This document shows, one piece after another, positions 52,740-60,629 of a stretch of 64,000 bases of DNA. Under the pieces are notes generated by a model. It ran no database searches. It saw nothing but the letters and a program-made list of their open reading frames with translations, and was not told the origin of the DNA. The DNA comes from GCA-003244245 sp036378735 (GTDB lineage: Bacteria > Actinomycetota > Actinomycetes > Mycobacteriales > Pseudonocardiaceae): the NCBI GenBank assembly GCA_036378735.1, contig DASUVX010000144.1:62001-126000 (forward strand), given 5' to 3'. Numbering within the stretch: the first letter of the stretch is position 1; each line of letters opens with the position of its first letter. A program made the position numbers and the translations under genes.

Positions 52740-54437
52740 ATGGCGTACTCCGTGGCGATGCCCGCGCTCGGCGAGAGTGTCACCGAGGGAACGGTGACGC
52801 GCTGGCTCAAACACGAAGGTGAGACCGTCGAGGTCGACGAACCGTTGGTGGAAGTATCCACCGACAAGGTTGATACCGAGATCCCCTCGCCTGCAGCCGG
52901 CGTGCTCGAGCGCATCGTGGTGCCCGAGGACGAAACCGTCGAGGTCGGCGCTGAACTCGCCGTGATCGGTGACGCCTCTGATCCTTCCGCACGCCCTCAC
53001 ACCACGCCCCGTCACGCCGCGCCCACTCCCACCAGTCCCACTGAGGTCGGCGACGGCCGGTCGGCGCAACCTGTGCAGCGGCCGGCGCCCCCGCCGGCCC
53101 CGGCGGCCGCGGACTCCAGAAAGCTGGTGACGATGCCGGCGCTCGGTGAGAGCGTCACCGAGGGGACCGTGACTCGATGGCTCAAGCAGGTCGGTGACAC
53201 CATCGAGGTGGACGAGCCGCTTGTGGAGGTATCCACCGACAAGGTCGACACGGAGATCCCCTCTCCGGTGGCGGGCACGGTGCTGGAGATCGTGGTAGCG
53301 CAGGACGAGACGGTCGCTGTCGGCGCCACTCTCGCCGCCGTCGGTGATCGTGAGGCCGGGCCGTTACCAGCACCTACGGATCAGTCTGAGCAATCCGTCC
53401 AGCCTCGCCAACCTGCGCCGCCCGAGCGGGAACCGGTATCCGAGAGCAATGAGGACCACAGCGGCGCACCATACGTGACGCCTTTGGTGCGCAAACTCGC
53501 GATCGAGCACGGAATTGACCTGTCGACGGTCCAGGGCACCGGGGTCGGTGGCCGGATCCGCAAGCAGGACGTGCTCGCCGCCGTCAACGCACCCGAGCCC
53601 GAACCAGTGCCCGAACCGGAGCCCGCGCCAGCACCGAGCATGGCGCAGCCGCAGCCGCCATCCACCACGGCAACGCCGGGGACCATGCCATCGGCGGTGG
53701 TGCCGGAACTGCGGGGTAGGACCGAGAAGATGTCGCGGATGCGCAGCGTCATCGCCAAGCGGATGGTGGAGTCGCTCCAGGTCTCTGCGCAGCTGACCAC
53801 CGTGGTGGAGGCAGACATCACGCGGCTCGCACGGCTGCGTGACCGGATCAAGCGGGACTTCGAGGCCCGCGAGGGTGTCAAGCTGTCATTGCTGCCGTTT
53901 TTCGCCCAAGCCACGGTCGAGGCGCTCAAACAGCACCCCAAGGTGAACGCGTCGATCGACACCGACAAGGGCGAAATCACCTACCACAACGCGGAACATG
54001 TGGGCATTGCCGTGGACACCGAGCGTGGTTTGCTCGTCCCGGTGATCCACGATGCGGGCGATCTGAGCATCGCCGGACTGGCACGCCGGATCGCCGACCT
54101 TGCGGCACGGACCAGGACCAACAAGATCACCCCGGACGAGATGAGCGGCGGCACCTTCACCTTGAGCAACACCGGCTCCCGAGGCGCGCTGTTCGATACC
54201 CCGATCATCCTGCAACCGCAGGTCGGGATACTCGGCACCGGCAGCGTGGTCAAGCGACCGGTGGTGCTCTCCGGCGACTCCGACGACGAGGGTGACACCA
54301 TCGCGATTCGCTCGATCATCTACCTGGCTCTGTCCTACGACCACCGGCTGGTTGACGGGGCCGACGCCGCACGTTTCCTCAACACTGTCAAACAACGCTT
54401 GACCGACGGCGCCTTCGAGGCCGGCCTCGGGATGTAG
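52740..54437 (+). CDS. dlaT: Dihydrolipoamide acyltransferase E2 (DlaT/SucB actinobacterial type), two lipoyl domains
   Basis: 565 residues. Two lipoyl domains with lipoylated lysines in EVSTDKVDTEIPSP at Lys43 and Lys168, each followed by a Pro/Ala-rich linker; a peripheral-subunit-binding domain (about 245-280, VRKLAIEHGIDLSTVQGTG) and a catalytic acyltransferase domain with SYDHRLVDGADA near the C-terminus. This is the actinobacterial single E2 (TIGR02927) that serves pyruvate and 2-oxoglutarate oxidation. ATG 52740. Downstream are the TIGR01777 gene, lipB and lipA, which make its lipoyl cofactor. Confidence 0.96.
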   Translation: MAYSVAMPALGESVTEGTVTRWLKHEGETVEVDEPLVEVSTDKVDTEIPSPAAGVLERIVVPEDETVEVGAELAVIGDASDPSARPHTTPRHAAPTPTSPTEVGDGRSAQPVQRPAPPPAPAAADSRKLVTMPALGESVTEGTVTRWLKQVGDTIEVDEPLVEVSTDKVDTEIPSPVAGTVLEIVVAQDETVAVGATLAAVGDREAGPLPAPTDQSEQSVQPRQPAPPEREPVSESNEDHSGAPYVTPLVRKLAIEHGIDLSTVQGTGVGGRIRKQDVLAAVNAPEPEPVPEPEPAPAPSMAQPQPPSTTATPGTMPSAVVPELRGRTEKMSRMRSVIAKRMVESLQVSAQLTTVVEADITRLARLRDRIKRDFEAREGVKLSLLPFFAQATVEALKQHPKVNASIDTDKGEITYHNAEHVGIAVDTERGLLVPVIHDAGDLSIAGLARRIADLAARTRTNKITPDEMSGGTFTLSNTGSRGALFDTPIILQPQVGILGTGSVVKRPVVLSGDSDDEGDTIAIRSIIYLALSYDHRLVDGADAARFLNTVKQRLTDGAFEAGLGM

Positions 54438-54522
54438 GTCACCAACTCGGCCGTCAGGCATGATCACGCTTTGCCACCAACCTGGGTAGCGACACCTGCT
54501 GAAGACCCGGGAGGATCTCTCC

Positions 54523-55413
54523 ATGCGCGTCGTGATCGCGGGGTCATCAGGCCTCATCGGCACTACGCTGGTAGCGCAGCTACGCCAGGCAGGCCATGAC
54601 GTACTGCGGCTGGTGCGCAGGCCTGCCCGCGCCCCGGACGAGAGGGCCTGGGACCCGCCGGCGGCGACCATGGACGCCGGGACCCTTGACGGCGTCGACG
54701 CCGTGGTGAACCTGTGCGGCTCGCCGATGGGTGACCGGCGGTGGTCCGGAGAGGTCAAACAGGCCATCCGCGATAGCCGCATCGTCCCCACCGAAGTACT
54801 CGCTGCCGCGGTCGCCGAGCACCGGGTTCCGGTGCTCGTCAACGCCTCCGGGGTGGGCTACTACGGCGACACCGGTGACCGCCAGGTCGATGAGAGCGCG
54901 CCCCTGGGTTCGGGATTCATCGCACAGGTCTGCCGTGACTGGGAGAACGCGACGGCGGCCGCCGAACGCGCCGGGGCTCGGGTGGTGCGGGCCCGCACCG
55001 GTCTGGTGATCTCCCCGTCCGGCGGGCTGATGGGCCAGCTCAAGCCACTGTTCGCGGTCGGGTTGGGCGGTCGGCTGGGCAGCGGGCGGCAGTACATGCC
55101 GTGGATCTCACTGGATGACGAGGCGGGTGCGATCCGCTTCGCGGTGGAAAACGACGAGCTGGCCGGACCGGTCAATCTCAGCGGGCCGGATCCAGTGACC
55201 AATGCCGAGTTCACCAGGACCCTGGGCGAGGCGATGCACCGGCCAGCGCCGTTGGTGGTACCGGGCTTCGCGCTGCGCCTGCTTCGGGGCGCTGAACTCG
55301 TCGACGAGATGGCGTTGACCGGGCAGCGAGCAGTGCCTGCGGTGCTGAGCAAGTACGGCTACCCCTTCCAGCACCCCACGTTGCCCGCAGCGCTGGCCGC
55401 GGCGCTGGAGTGA
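54523..55413 (+). CDS. TIGR01777 family epimerase-like protein (Rv2216 type)
   Basis: 296-residue extended SDR-fold protein. N-terminal NAD(P) motif VVIAGSSGLIGTTLVAQLRQAG, then GVDAVVNLCGSP, and a YfcH-like C-terminal domain (DUF1731) with MALTGQRAVPAVLSKYGYPFQHPTL (reported by QRAVP and GYPFQHPTL). Function is unknown; it is consistently placed between dlaT and lipB. ATG 54523 after GGGAGGAT. Its stop overlaps the lipB region (TGA/GTG at 55410). Confidence 0.92.
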   Translation: MRVVIAGSSGLIGTTLVAQLRQAGHDVLRLVRRPARAPDERAWDPPAATMDAGTLDGVDAVVNLCGSPMGDRRWSGEVKQAIRDSRIVPTEVLAAAVAEHRVPVLVNASGVGYYGDTGDRQVDESAPLGSGFIAQVCRDWENATAAAERAGARVVRARTGLVISPSGGLMGQLKPLFAVGLGGRLGSGRQYMPWISLDDEAGAIRFAVENDELAGPVNLSGPDPVTNAEFTRTLGEAMHRPAPLVVPGFALRLLRGAELVDEMALTGQRAVPAVLSKYGYPFQHPTLPAALAAALE

Positions 55414-55460
55414 CCGACCGAGAGCGAGCGGGCACCGACGCCCGGCGTAATCTCGGCCTC

Positions 55461-56147
55461 GTGACCGTCGCCACCCAGTCGTGCCGGGCCACTACAGCGC
55501 CGGTTGAGGTTCATTACCTCGGCACTGTTGACTACCACCGTGCCTGGGCGCTGCAGCGAGAGCTGGCAGCCGCCAATGCGGAGGGCACCGGACCCGATGT
55601 GCTGCTGCTACTCGAGCACCCCTCGGTGTACACCGCGGGCCGGCGGACGACGGCTGCCGAGCGGCCCAGCGACGGCACGCCGGTGATCGACGTCGATCGC
55701 GGCGGTAAGATCACGTGGCACGGGCCGGGGCAGCTCGTCGGCTATCCCTTGCTCAGGCTGGCCGAGCCGTTCGACGTCATCGACTATGTTCGGCGCCTAG
55801 AGCAGGCGCTGATCGCCGCGTGCACCAGGTGCGGTGTAGGCGCCGGGCGGATCGCGGGGCGGTCAGGAGTGTGGCTGGCGGCGGACTCCGGCACCGGACG
55901 CCCCGAACGCAAGATCGCTGCAATCGGGGTCCGGATCAGCCGGGGTGTGACCACGCACGGCTTCGCGCTCAACTGCCAGCCGGACCTCACCGCCTTCGAC
56001 CGCATCGTGCCCTGTGGCATCACCGATGCCGGCGTGACATCGCTGACCGCCGAGCTGGGCCGGCCGGTGTCCGTGGCGCAGGTGCTGCCCGACGTGCAGC
56101 AGGCCGTCCTCGACGCCATCGACGGCAACCTGCCGGTGAGCGCGTGA
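55461..56147 (+). CDS. lipB: Octanoyltransferase LipB
   Basis: Transfers octanoate from acyl carrier protein to lipoyl-domain lysines of GcvH and E2. About 228 residues. Signatures: DVLLLLEHPSVYTAGRRT, GKITWHGPGQLVGYPL, catalytic Cys in VPCGITDAGVTSL and Lys in RKIAAIGVRISRGVTTHG. GTG 55461 aligns with the mycobacterial N-terminus; GTG 55410, overlapping the upstream stop, is an equally open alternative and would couple translation. lipA follows after about 108 bases. Confidence 0.95.
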   Translation: MTVATQSCRATTAPVEVHYLGTVDYHRAWALQRELAAANAEGTGPDVLLLLEHPSVYTAGRRTTAAERPSDGTPVIDVDRGGKITWHGPGQLVGYPLLRLAEPFDVIDYVRRLEQALIAACTRCGVGAGRIAGRSGVWLAADSGTGRPERKIAAIGVRISRGVTTHGFALNCQPDLTAFDRIVPCGITDAGVTSLTAELGRPVSVAQVLPDVQQAVLDAIDGNLPVSA

Positions 56148-56245
56148 GCCGATGGACCGAGGCGTCCGCCTGCAACGAGCACACCGCCCGGCTGCTCTGG
56201 GAACGCACCGCGCAGCTGACCGGTGTGGCGCCGGATCCCGCGTAG
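56144..56245 (+). pseudogene. 33-codon orphan frame resembling the C-terminus of a short-chain dehydrogenase
   Basis: GTG at 56144 overlaps the lipB stop; the frame encodes SRWTEASACNEHTARLLW and ERTAQLTGVAPDP and stops at 56243-56245. The pattern of a ...RRLW E-x-LTGV end is common at the C-terminus of SDR oxidoreductases (for example the second half of EphD-like proteins). It could be a gene remnant between lipB and lipA or a short real gene. Confidence 0.35.
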
Positions 56246-56255
56246 GGTGGCGTTC

Positions 56256-57266
56256 GTGAGCACGCCCGCATCCGGGCCAGGCGGCCGCAAGCTGCTTCGT
56301 CTGGAGGTCCGCAACAGCCGAACGCCCATCGAGCGCAAACCTCCGTGGATCCGGACCAGGGCCACCATGGGACCGTCGTTTCGCGCGCTCAAGGGACTGG
56401 TGCGGCGGGAGGGTCTGCACACCGTCTGCGAGGCGGCGGGCTGCCCCAATATCTACGAATGCTGGGAGGACCGCGAGGCGACCTTCCTGATCGGCGGCGA
56501 CCAGTGCACCCGGCGCTGCGACTTTTGCCAGATCGACACCGGTCGACCCGCCGCGCTGGACCGCGACGAGCCACGGCGGGTCGCCGAAGCGGTGCAGGCG
56601 ATGGGGCTGCGCTACGCCACCGTCACCGGGGTGGCCCGCGATGATCTGCCCGACGGCGGCGCCTGGCTGTACGCCGAGACCGTACGGCAGATACATCTCC
56701 TGAACCCGGGCACCGGGGTGGAGCTGCTCATCCCGGACTTCAACGGCAGTCCCAAGCTGCTCGGCGAGGTATTCGAGGCGACACCCGAGGTGCTGGCGCA
56801 CAACTTGGAGACGGTGCCCCGCATCTTCAAGCGGATCCGGCCGGCGTTCCGGTACGAGCGGTCGCTGGACGTCCTACGAGCAGCCCGTGACACGGGACTG
56901 ATCACAAAGTCGAACCTGATTCTGGGCATGGGTGAGCAACCCGACGAGGTCACCGCCGCGATGGCCGACCTGCACGCCGCGGGATGCGAGCTGCTGACAC
57001 TCACTCAGTACCTGCGCCCGTCGGCGCGACACCATCCGGTGGCTCGGTGGGTCACCCCCCAAGAGTTCGTCGAGCATGCCCGTGTAGCCGAGCTCATGGG
57101 GTTCTCCGGCGTGATGGCCGGACCGCTGGTCCGGTCCTCTTACCGGGCCGGACGGCTGTATGCCGTGGCCGTCGCGCGGCGCGGCGGACCGTTATCCGAG
57201 CACCTCGCAAAGTTGGCTGCGGCCGGCCCAGCCGCTCAGGAGGCTAGTCACCTAGTGGCCCGCTGA
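56256..57266 (+). CDS. lipA: Lipoyl synthase
   Basis: Radical-SAM enzyme inserting two sulfurs into octanoyl-GcvH or -E2. 336 residues. Auxiliary-cluster cysteines lie in CEAAGCPNIYECW, the radical-SAM cluster in CTRRCDFC, and the C-terminal RSSYRAG provides the Ser ligand region. GTG 56256 gives VSTPASGPGGRKLLRLE, with AGGGTGG upstream. The adjacent lipB-lipA pair completes lipoylation for GcvH and DlaT in this window. Confidence 0.97.
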   Translation: MSTPASGPGGRKLLRLEVRNSRTPIERKPPWIRTRATMGPSFRALKGLVRREGLHTVCEAAGCPNIYECWEDREATFLIGGDQCTRRCDFCQIDTGRPAALDRDEPRRVAEAVQAMGLRYATVTGVARDDLPDGGAWLYAETVRQIHLLNPGTGVELLIPDFNGSPKLLGEVFEATPEVLAHNLETVPRIFKRIRPAFRYERSLDVLRAARDTGLITKSNLILGMGEQPDEVTAAMADLHAAGCELLTLTQYLRPSARHHPVARWVTPQEFVEHARVAELMGFSGVMAGPLVRSSYRAGRLYAVAVARRGGPLSEHLAKLAAAGPAAQEASHLVAR

Positions 57267-57333
57267 TCCCCCTGATAATCGGACGCTGACCAGGGCGGTC
57301 CGCCACGGATAATCCGCACGTATCCTATGAGCC

Positions 57334-58089
57334 ATGCCCGCCAAACCGCCTCCCAAGCCTGCCTCCGGCACTAAGGACAAAGCGGCCGCGAAGGCCGCCC
57401 AGCAAGAGCGCCGCGCCGCCGCTAAGCAGCGCCGAGCGCAGGTTCTCGAAGCGTTCAATATCCAGCGCCGGGAGGATAAGGCGCTGCTGCCGTTGATGAT
57501 CGGCGTTTTGCTGGGGATCACCGCGGTGGTGTTCGGGGCGGGTTTCCTGTTCGGTGAACAATGGTTCGCCCTGCCGCTGGGCGTCATACTCGGCGTACTG
57601 GCGGCCATAATGATCTTCGGTCGGCGGGTTCAACGCAATGTCTTCGCCAAGGCCGAAGGCCAGCCGGGCGCCGCGGCATGGGCACTGGAGAATCTGCGCG
57701 GTGGGTGGAAGGTCACGCCGGCCGTGGCGGGCACCACGCAATTGGACGCCGTGCACCGGGTCGTTGGGCGCCCCGGAGTGGTGTTGGTGGCAGAGGGTGC
57801 CCCGCATCGGCTCAAGCCGCTGCTGGCGCAGGAAAAGAAGCGGGTATCGCGGCTGGTCGGCGACACCCCGATCTACGACGTCACGGTGGGCAACGGGGAA
57901 GGCCAGGTGCCGCTGGCCAAACTCCCCCGGCATCTGGCAAAACTCCCCCGCAACATCACTGCCGCGCAGATTGACGGGCTGGAGAGCAAGCTGGCCATAC
58001 TGAGCACCCGCGCCACCGCGATACCCAAGGGTCCCCTCCCCCAGGGCGCCAAAATGCGCAACTTCCAACGCGCCACCCGCCGCCGCTGA
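57334..58089 (+). CDS. DUF4191 membrane protein (Rv2219 type)
   Basis: 251 residues. Basic N-terminal tail (about 45 residues, Lys/Ala-rich) followed by two transmembrane helices (LPLMIGVLLGITAVVFGAGFLFG and ALPLGVILGVLAAIMIFG; reported by their cores) and a conserved cytoplasmic domain with AWALENLRGGWKVTPAVAGTTQ and HRVVGRPGVVLVAEG. Function unknown; the position after lipA is conserved. It ends at a convergent junction with a palindromic repeat. Confidence 0.92.
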   Translation: MPAKPPPKPASGTKDKAAAKAAQQERRAAAKQRRAQVLEAFNIQRREDKALLPLMIGVLLGITAVVFGAGFLFGEQWFALPLGVILGVLAAIMIFGRRVQRNVFAKAEGQPGAAAWALENLRGGWKVTPAVAGTTQLDAVHRVVGRPGVVLVAEGAPHRLKPLLAQEKKRVSRLVGDTPIYDVTVGNGEGQVPLAKLPRHLAKLPRNITAAQIDGLESKLAILSTRATAIPKGPLPQGAKMRNFQRATRRR

Positions 58090-58112
58090 CCCCCATCCCG
58101 CTCTTATCCCTC

Positions 58113-58180
58113 ACCCCGACATGGAGACATATCGGGGTGGTCCGACGCCTACCGAGCCCGATATGTCTCCATGTCGGGGT
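58113..58180. repeat. Nested palindrome between DUF4191 and RDD genes, same family as at 44525-44588
   Basis: Arms 58113-58137 and 58156-58180 match at 24 of 25 positions. The shared core with the cobS/ilvE element is ATGGAGACATATCGGG. Each arm is also self-complementary around GGAGAC. It lies 24 bases beyond the DUF4191 stop and four bases before the RDD stop, in a convergent junction. Confidence 0.93.
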
Positions 58181-58183
58181 CGG

Positions 58184-58645
58184 TTAGCGGGTTCGGAGCA
58201 CGATGGTGCCCGCGGCACGGTCGTGCAGCCCGCGGCCGTCGGTGTTGTAGACCACCGGGGGAATGAGCAAGCACAGCAGCACTGTGCGGATCACCGCGGC
58301 AGCGAAACCGGCGCGCCGGCCGTCCAGTAGCGCGACCCGGAGACCCGCCACGGCATGCCCTATGGTGCGGCCCGCGACTCCTACCGAGACCACCGTGATG
58401 GCGGCGAACAGCACCAGCGCCGAGAACGCCGGGTTTCTGGTGAGCAGTTGGGCAGCCACCGAGCACGGCAGCCAGTCGATGACGATGGCCAGGATCCGGA
58501 GACCGAAACCACCCGCGGAGCCTGGTCCGTGCTCGGGCAGGCCGAGTCGCTGACCGGGATAGTCCTGCCCACCAGCGCCGACTGGTGGGTCCTCATCAGG
58601 CTGTTCGGGACGGCCGGCCAGCCAGGTTTGGGTCCATCTGCTCAC
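58184..58645 (-). CDS. RDD family membrane protein
   Basis: 153-residue RDD protein. LPEHGPGSAGGFGLRILAIVIDWLP starts the domain (R and D of the RDD motif), followed by helices ALVLFAAITVVSVGVAG, GHAVAGLRVALLDGRR and TVLLCLLIPPVVYN, and a C-terminal DGRGLHDRAAGTIVL typical of the family. Function unknown; likely ion or small-solute handling by analogy. Divergent from glnA, so it shares the region with the GlnR boxes. Confidence 0.9.
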   Translation of the reverse strand: MSRWTQTWLAGRPEQPDEDPPVGAGGQDYPGQRLGLPEHGPGSAGGFGLRILAIVIDWLPCSVAAQLLTRNPAFSALVLFAAITVVSVGVAGRTIGHAVAGLRVALLDGRRAGFAAAVIRTVLLCLLIPPVVYNTDGRGLHDRAAGTIVLRTR

Positions 58646-58694
58646 TCGACTAGGTTATGCCGCCGGCAGGCTAGCCTCGCCCATCACCAGCCCT

Positions 58695-58732
58695 TTAACC
58701 TTGGCGAAACATCCGGGTGACGGTGGCGCAAC
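58695..58732 (+). promoter_or_regulatory. Tandem GlnR boxes upstream of glnA
   Basis: Four half-sites in register: TTAAC-6-GAAAC (58695-58710), a 6-base gap, then GTGAC-6-GCAAC (58717-58732). This is the canonical a1-b1-a2-b2 arrangement of the actinobacterial nitrogen regulator GlnR, which binds GTnAC-n6-GAAAC pairs. A -10-like TAGGTT stands at 58743-58748, so the boxes lie where an activator would act. No glnR gene is in this window. Confidence 0.85.
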
Positions 58733-58811
58733 ATCGCCCTCTTAGGTTCGCCGCAGCGACGTGACCGATCACGCCGGTCCATAGCACAGCGCACGAAGGA
58801 GTGAACGTACA

Positions 58812-60236
58812 GTGTTCTCCAACCCCGATGAGGTCCTGCGCTTCATCGCCGACGAGGGCGTCGAGTTCGTCGATGTCCGGTTCTGCGACCTGCCGGGCAT
58901 CATGCAGCACTTCACAGTTCCGGGGGAATACTTCGACGCAGACGTCATCGAGGAGGGTCTGGCCTTCGACGGCTCGTCGGTGCGCGGTTTCCAGTCGATC
59001 CACGAGTCGGACATGCAGTTGCTTCCCGACCTCGCCACGGCACGGATCGATCCGTTCCGGGTGCAGAAGACGCTGAACATCAACTTTTTTGTGCACGACC
59101 CGCTCACCCGCGAGCCCTACAGCCGCGACCCCCGTAACGTGGCGCGTAAGGCCGAGGAGTTCCTGGCCTCCACCGGCGTTGCCGATACGGCGTACTTCGG
59201 TCCCGAGGCCGAGTTCTACTGCTTTGACTCGGTTCGGTTCGACACCACACCCAACAGCGCGTTCCACGAGATCGACTCGGTCGCCGGCTGGTGGAACACC
59301 GGCGCTGAGGAGGACGGCCGAAACCAGAGTTACAAGGTCAACTACAAGAGCGGGTACTTCCCGGTGCCGCCGACCGACCATTTCGCCGATCTGCGTAACG
59401 CCATGGTGACGAACCTGATCAGGTGCGGCCTCACGATAGAGAAAGCGCACCACGAGGTAGGCACCGCGGGTCAGGCGGAGATCAACTACAGGTACAACAC
59501 CCTGCTGCACGCAGCCGACGACCACCAGCTCTACAAGTACATCGTGAAGAACACCGCATGGGCGGCCGGGCGGACCGTGACGTTCATGCCCAAGCCACTG
59601 TTCGGCGACAACGGGTCCGGAATGCACACCCACCAGTCGCTGTGGCTGGACGGTAGACCGCTGTTCCACGACGAGTCCGGCTACGGCGGGCTGTCCGACA
59701 TCGGCCGGCACTACATCGGTGGCATTTTGCACCATGCCCCGTCGCTACTGGCCTTCACCAACCCGACGGTGAACTCTTACCACCGCCTGGTGCCGGGGTT
59801 CGAAGCGCCGGTGAACCTGGTCTACTCGCAGCGCAATCGCTCGGCCTGCATCCGTATCCCGATCACGGGCAACAATCCGAAGGCCAAGCGCATCGAGTTC
59901 AGGTGTCCGGACGCCTCGGGTAACCCCTACCTGTCGTTCTCCGCGATGATGATGGCGGGGCTGGACGGGATCAAGAACGCCTACGAGCCGCCCGCGCCGA
60001 TCGACAAGGACCTCTACGAGCTGCCCCCCGAGGAGGCCAAGGACGTCGCACAGGTCCCGGCCAGCTTGGGCGCGGTGATCGACCGCCTCGAATCCGATCA
60101 CGACTACCTGCTCGAAGGTGGCGTCTTCACCCCGGATCTCATCGAGACCTGGATCGCCCTCAAGCGCGAAAACGAGATTGACCCACTACGCCTGCGTCCT
60201 CACCCGTTCGAATTCTCCCTCTACTACGACGTCTGA
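58812..60236 (+). CDS. glnA: Glutamine synthetase, type I (GlnA1)
   Basis: 474-residue dodecameric GS: glutamate + NH3 + ATP to glutamine. Signatures: FCDLPGIMQHFTVP near the N-terminus, EGLAFDGSSVRGF, the ATP-binding KPLFGDNGSGMHTHQS, NRSACIRIP and the adenylylation loop DLYELPPEEAKD with the target Tyr. GTG start after AAGGAG. Preceded by GlnR boxes and adjacent to glnE, which encodes the adenylyltransferase that modifies this Tyr. A strongly structured untranslated region follows. Confidence 0.97.
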   Translation: MFSNPDEVLRFIADEGVEFVDVRFCDLPGIMQHFTVPGEYFDADVIEEGLAFDGSSVRGFQSIHESDMQLLPDLATARIDPFRVQKTLNINFFVHDPLTREPYSRDPRNVARKAEEFLASTGVADTAYFGPEAEFYCFDSVRFDTTPNSAFHEIDSVAGWWNTGAEEDGRNQSYKVNYKSGYFPVPPTDHFADLRNAMVTNLIRCGLTIEKAHHEVGTAGQAEINYRYNTLLHAADDHQLYKYIVKNTAWAAGRTVTFMPKPLFGDNGSGMHTHQSLWLDGRPLFHDESGYGGLSDIGRHYIGGILHHAPSLLAFTNPTVNSYHRLVPGFEAPVNLVYSQRNRSACIRIPITGNNPKAKRIEFRCPDASGNPYLSFSAMMMAGLDGIKNAYEPPAPIDKDLYELPPEEAKDVAQVPASLGAVIDRLESDHDYLLEGGVFTPDLIETWIALKRENEIDPLRLRPHPFEFSLYYDV

Positions 60237-60301
60237 TCCGTACGGGCTCTCGAACAATACTGATTTTAAGGGCCCAATAGGCTCCACGCCCTGTGATCAT
60301 G

Positions 60302-60420
60302 GAAGAGCAAGCTCTTCTGCTACATGCAGGACGGTGGCCAAAGAAATAATCTTGACCTCCGTCCTGCTTTATTTCTTTGGGTAACCCTGTACTGGCCACA
60401 GGGCTGCGGGTCGCTGCAGC
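60302..60420 (+). ncRNA. Highly structured, pseudoknot-topology region downstream of glnA
   Basis: Successive elements: hairpin GAAGA-GCAAGC-TCTTC (60302-60317); stem A GCAGGACGG (60326-60334) with CCGTCCTGC (60359-60367); stem B CCAAAGAAATAA (60338-60349) with TTATTTCTTTGG (60369-60380); hairpin CCCTGT/ACAGGG (60385-60403); hairpin GCTGC/GCAGC (60404-60420). Order is A5', B5', A3', B3', i.e. H-type pseudoknot. Stem B is AT-rich, unlike its surroundings. With flanks it explains much of the 393-base gap 60237-60629. Confidence 0.65.
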
Positions 60421-60461
60421 CACGGGAGTGACTTGCACGGCCGCGGGGTAGTTTCTGCGCC

Positions 60462-60545
60462 ATGGGTGCATTGAGCTCGCCGGTGTTGCTGGTGCTATTC
60501 GTCGCGAGCGCCGGGGTGATCTGGATCGCCGGGGCTCGCCACCAT
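60462..60545 (+). pseudogene. Possible truncated N-terminus of a sodium/calcium-exchanger-like membrane protein
   Basis: ATG 60462 starts MGALSSPVLLVLFVASAGV, then IWIAGAR; this hydrophobic opening resembles the first helix of cation:proton or sodium/calcium antiporters. After about residue 26 the frame becomes unlike a membrane protein and runs into the end of the convergent kinase (stop by 60677). So a gene may have been lost here, leaving only its 5' end. The 84 bases to 60629 hold a small hairpin (ATGCGG/CCGCAT near 60579). Confidence 0.35.
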
Positions 60546-60629
60546 CGGAAGCTAGTGTGTCATAGTTGGCCAAACAACGATGCGGTATTGCCGCATACCG
60601 AGATCAACCCACCGGTGTGTTCAGCGACC

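Noticed and set aside
60237..60300. tRNA or tmRNA after glnA
   Set aside because: No cloverleaf, T-arm consensus or CCA end can be found.
60160..60573. Minus-strand frame after glnA
   Set aside because: It runs through the stem-loop region and has no conserved features; the hairpins explain the sequence better.
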